A stretch of DNA of 7,312 bases from Accumulibacter sp. (GTDB lineage: Bacteria; Pseudomonadota; Gammaproteobacteria; Burkholderiales; Rhodocyclaceae). Every line of letters begins with the position of its first letter. The stretch's first letter is position 1. The notes below the pieces were generated by a model, which worked only from the letters and a program-made list of their open reading frames with translations, searched no databases and was not told the origin of the DNA. Where the stretch lies: the NCBI GenBank assembly GCA_031274075.1, contig JAISQQ010000293.1, forward strand, positions 1 to 7,312, written 5' to 3'. Positions 5,457 through 7,312 of the stretch are shown here, piece by piece. The position numbers were made by a program, and so were the translations under genes.

Positions 5457-5573
5457 AGAAGCTGGGCGGTTTCTCCGAAACCGCCGCCCCCCGGCGCGCT
5501 CGGAGAGCGCGCCCTACCCTGGATGATCCCTCTGCTTCTCAAACGTCTTTCTGATTTCTAAAACAACTTCTAA
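5457..5573. repeat. 110-bp double-hairpin repeat, copy 2
   Basis: Positions 5464-5573 match 2220-2329 with 6 substitutions and no gap. Stems are GGCGGTTTC/GAAACCGCC (5465-5485, loop TCC) and GGCGCGCTC/GAGCGCGCC (5493-5513, loop GGA). The left end AGAAGC (5457-5462) directly abuts copy 3 of the inverted-repeat family through the palindrome GCTTCTAAGAAGC. The right end, AGAAGTTGTTTT read on the minus strand (5571 down to 5560), overlaps the HD-GYP gene and supplies its TAG stop (5570-5572). It is therefore the 3' untranslated region of that gene. Confidence 0.9.
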
Positions 5574-6769
5574 ACGCCGGAAGCAAACACTTCCGCCATG
5601 CCGGCGACGATCGAGCCGTCAATTTCATTTTTCCCCGCCATCCCATTCATGACGCCAATGGCTTCGGCGGGGCGCATGCCGGCGCGGTAGGGACGATCTT
5701 CCGTCAGCGCCTGATAAATGTCGCAGCAACAGAGCAGGCGCGCCTCGAAGGAAAGCGCGTCGTCGCGCGCGCCGTCCGGATAGCCGGTGCCGTCGAGCTT
5801 TTCGTGATGACTCCCGCCCAAGCGGGCAACTTCTTCCAGCCCGTGTATCTGGCCCAGTATCTGCCGGGTGATGCTCACGTGCTCCCGGATCACGGCAAAC
5901 TCTTCCCAGGATAATTTTCCGTGTTTTTCCAGGATGGACAGCGGCGTGGACAACTTGCCGACGTCATGCAGGTAAGCGGCTATCAGCAGTTTTTCTCCAG
6001 TCTCCGGCGGGAAGCGGTAGTGCTGCGTCATGCGCGCTATTTTTTCCGCGACGCCCTGGGAATGGGTGCGGGTGAAATGCGACTTGGCGTCGATGATGGC
6101 GGCAAAAACACGGCAGAAACCCAACAGTTGCCGTTCATTCATGTTGTAGGTTTCCGCAGGTATGGCCGCATGCAAGCGGGCGGTGATGTTCTCGTGGGAA
6201 AAAGAGGAAAGCAGCTCCTCGTCCAGGATGGAAAGCATGGCCTCGCTCACTTGCGGGGAATACACATGCCCGTCCAGCGCGCGCAGGTGCTCGACGATTT
6301 CGTCCCGCAGGCTGGCGCGCGGTTCGCACAGGCGAAGCGCCAGATCCATATTGTCGGCCAGGCGCAAGACGGCGGCGCGCAATGGAATATCGTCTCCGGC
6401 CAGTCCGTAATAGCCGCTCCCATCCCAGTTTTCATGGTGATTCAGGATGATTCCCCGGATGTCGTCCAGAAAGGGGAAATCCTTGACGTTCCGTTCTCCC
6501 AGTTCACAATGCCGCGCAATGTGTTCCAGCCTGGCCAGCCGGTCCGCGTCCTGCGTCAACGCATAAGCGGTCAGCGCGTTGTCATGCAGAACCGCGCAAC
6601 ACGCCATGTCGAAAGACGCCGCCTCGGAAACGCCCAGCGCCTGGCACAGACGCAGGGAGAGCCAGCCAACCCGTCGGCCGTGGTTGGTGGTGATGCCAAA
6701 AAATTCCCGCTCGACGTAATCCAGCGCCGTTGAGAGCGCAAAAAGCAGATCGTTCAGTCTTACCCGCAT
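5570..6769 (-). CDS. Tandem-HD phosphohydrolase: C-terminal HD-GYP domain plus degenerate N-terminal copy
   Basis: Length is 399 residues; the ATG at 6769 is preceded by GGAG (complement of 6776-6779) at 6 bases. The C-terminal half (about 212-395) is a full HD-GYP domain: His236 (RTHSQGV), HDVGK at 268-272, His297 (REHVSI), HHEKLDGTGYP at 321-331 and Asp350 (CCDIYQAL). This family hydrolyses cyclic di-GMP with a bound metal centre in the cytoplasm. The N-terminal half (about 15-190) follows the same plan: His30, LHDNAL at 61-66, HHENWDGSGYY at 111-121, ADNMD at 138-142. It lacks the Lys after HD and has Tyr for Pro in GYP. It keeps several metal ligands, so it may be a regulatory or weakly active copy. 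No receiver, PAS or membrane segment is present, so the input is unclear. It stands alone with its own leader; its stop TAG lies in the 110-bp repeat. Confidence 0.92.
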   Translation of the reverse strand: MRVRLNDLLFALSTALDYVEREFFGITTNHGRRVGWLSLRLCQALGVSEAASFDMACCAVLHDNALTAYALTQDADRLARLEHIARHCELGERNVKDFPFLDDIRGIILNHHENWDGSGYYGLAGDDIPLRAAVLRLADNMDLALRLCEPRASLRDEIVEHLRALDGHVYSPQVSEAMLSILDEELLSSFSHENITARLHAAIPAETYNMNERQLLGFCRVFAAIIDAKSHFTRTHSQGVAEKIARMTQHYRFPPETGEKLLIAAYLHDVGKLSTPLSILEKHGKLSWEEFAVIREHVSITRQILGQIHGLEEVARLGGSHHEKLDGTGYPDGARDDALSFEARLLCCCDIYQALTEDRPYRAGMRPAEAIGVMNGMAGKNEIDGSIVAGMAEVFASGV

Positions 6770-6966
6770 GACAAGCTCCGACGATTACCCGGCGCCCAGG
6801 CGTGGCCGCGCGCCATGAACGCGCCGGCAAAGCCGGGCGAGGCGGACGGCATGGCGGGTTTCATCAAAAACCGACTCCGGTTGAGAACTTCCCCTCTAGG
6901 GGGATGATCACGTCCGGGAGGAGCGCAAGCCCTTCCGTGCTTTCATCCGGCCCGCCGGACGTGAAT
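6770..6966 (-). promoter_or_regulatory. Candidate structured RNA leader of the HD-GYP gene
   Basis: From a predicted start near 6966, the leader begins with TCACGTCCGG (complement of 6955-6964), which pairs perfectly over 10 bp with CCGGACGTGA (complement of 6908-6917). The TCCGG part can instead pair with a nearer CCGGA (complement of 6946-6950) around CGGG, so two exclusive folds exist. Next, TCATC (6907-6903) can pair with GATGA (6865-6861) to enclose two hairpins, CCCC-TAGA-GGGG (6902-6891) and AACCG-GAGT-CGGTT (6882-6869): a three-way junction. Further GC hairpins follow (CCGGC-TTT-GCCGG near 6825-6837). A 34-codon open frame starts at 6864 within GATGA and ends at 6760, overlapping the gene start. 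I cannot match it to a known riboswitch class; the fold is read by eye. Confidence 0.4.
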
Positions 6967-6972
6967 TGGAAT

Positions 6973-7002
6973 ATTTTAGTTCGGGTCAGCCAGGCATCGC
7001 AA
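6973..7002 (-). promoter_or_regulatory. Sigma70-like promoter for the HD-GYP gene
   Basis: On the minus strand TTGCGA (complement of 6997-7002) and TAAAAT (complement of 6973-6978) are spaced by 18 bases, matching the consensus at 4 and 5 of 6 positions. The surrounding AT-rich patch (TAAAATATT) stands out in GC-rich DNA. Transcription would start near 6966, at the first base pairs of the 10-bp leader stem, which supports both calls. Confidence 0.45.
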
Positions 7003-7265
7003 ATCGACGAGCGTAAAAGCACGCAACGCCGAATGCGATCTTCTCTGGGTTCGTGGCAAGGTTCCGGCCAGCGATGCGGCGGAGTGAACCGTGGAGGCGT
7101 AGCCGATCTGAACGAAAGCGGCGCACATATTTAGACCCGTCACGCACTCGCCGTTTTTCACACCGTAAACCCGGCGGACAGCCTGAAGCGGCGATCCGGA
7201 TTCAGTCCATATTCAGTCCAGACCCAGCCGCCGACCCGGAGAGTCTTTGACCACGCGGGTTTCGA
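7003..7265. other. Spacer between tRNA-Arg and the HD-GYP promoter
   Basis: No credible gene is seen on either strand: the short open frames lack ribosome sites and show no protein-like composition. GCGATCTTCTCTGGG near 7036-7050 resembles the lead-in of the large inverted-repeat family (GCGATCTTCGCTGGG at 1501-1515) but no arm follows, so it may be a remnant or chance. No obvious intrinsic terminator for the tRNA is visible. Confidence 0.4.
7200..7220. repeat. Short direct repeat ATTCAGTCCA x2
   Basis: ATTCAGTCCA occurs at 7200-7209 and 7211-7220, one base apart, for a period of 11 bp, close to one helical turn. It lies 45 bases downstream of the tRNA-Arg 3' end in the direction of tRNA transcription. 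It could be a protein-binding site, an attachment-site trace or a slippage product. Confidence 0.4.
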
Positions 7266-7312
7266 TGGCGCGCCCGACACGATTCGAACGTGCGACCCCT
7301 GCCTTCGGAGGG
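7266..7312 (-). tRNA. tRNA-Arg(CCG), 3' part (5' half beyond the window)
   Basis: Read on the minus strand the sequence enters in the anticodon arm (CTCCGAA loop with anticodon CCG), followed by the stem strand GGCAG, a short variable loop GGGTC, the T stem GCACG with loop TTCGAAT and CGTGT, the acceptor strand CGGGCGC, discriminator G and an encoded CCA (7266-7268). The T stem pairs throughout with one G-T wobble. The anticodon CCG decodes CGG arginine codons. The D arm and 5' acceptor strand (expected GCGCCCG) lie outside the window. Confidence 0.93.

Noticed and set aside
5125..5542. Extra minus-strand gene upstream of pgl (frame containing MNDFFQLLTTSAQ)
   Set aside because: The frame overlaps pgl out of phase and extends through two repeat elements; no ribosome site or family supports it.
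6909..6964. SAH riboswitch or terminator on the plus strand
   Set aside because: The GGAGCGC stretch is a superficial resemblance, no methionine-cycle gene follows, and the hairpin has a long loop without a T-run on that strand.
6770..6966. Cyclic-di-GMP-I (GEMM) riboswitch
   Set aside because: The characteristic CACGCACAGGGCAAACC-like and GGGACGCAAAGCC-like motifs are absent in the leader, despite the fitting downstream gene.

Overview
The window looks like chromosomal DNA of a GC-rich proteobacterium, most likely a betaproteobacterium or a related gammaproteobacterium. The evidence is the E. coli-type (YbhE-like) 6-phosphogluconolactonase, the two cyclic-di-GMP-type signalling proteins, the 3' half of a tRNA-Arg(CCG) with a genomically encoded CCA, and palindromic ATTCCGGC...GCCGGAAT repeats that resemble the Neisseria dRS3 element. 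The genus cannot be fixed from the sequence alone.

Layout from left to right: the last codons of an upstream gene (to 47); a leader with a large hairpin; an orphan 418-residue protein of unknown function (226-1482, +); a gene-free, repeat-packed stretch of about 1.07 kb (1483-2551); an EAL/HDOD two-domain signalling protein of the YuxH type with a decayed EAL half (2552-4051, +); a converging pgl gene (4108-5124, -); a second repeat block (5312-5573); a tandem-HD protein whose C-terminal half is a complete HD-GYP domain (5570-6769, -); a leader of about 200 nt upstream of it with strong RNA-folding potential; an otherwise empty spacer; and the 3' part of tRNA-Arg(CCG) (7266-7312, -).

Two themes stand out. 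First, the EAL/HDOD and HD-GYP proteins both belong to cyclic-di-GMP-related families. They lie on either side of pgl, which is the only metabolic gene and has no pentose-phosphate or Entner-Doudoroff partner in view.

Second, the spaces between genes are filled by at least four kinds of structured repeat: (i) elements made of in-phase 7-bp units on both sides of a 7-bp-stem hairpin, (ii) large inverted repeats built on CTGGGAGCGCGGGGC, (iii) a 110-bp double hairpin present twice with 6 differences, and (iv) a short dRS3-like array. Types ii and iii share the end sequence AGAAGCYGTTTK. The repeats sit directly against gene ends. The 7-bp element between the converging EAL/HDOD and pgl genes encodes the last residues and the stop codon of both proteins, and the 110-bp repeat supplies the stop codon of the HD-GYP gene.
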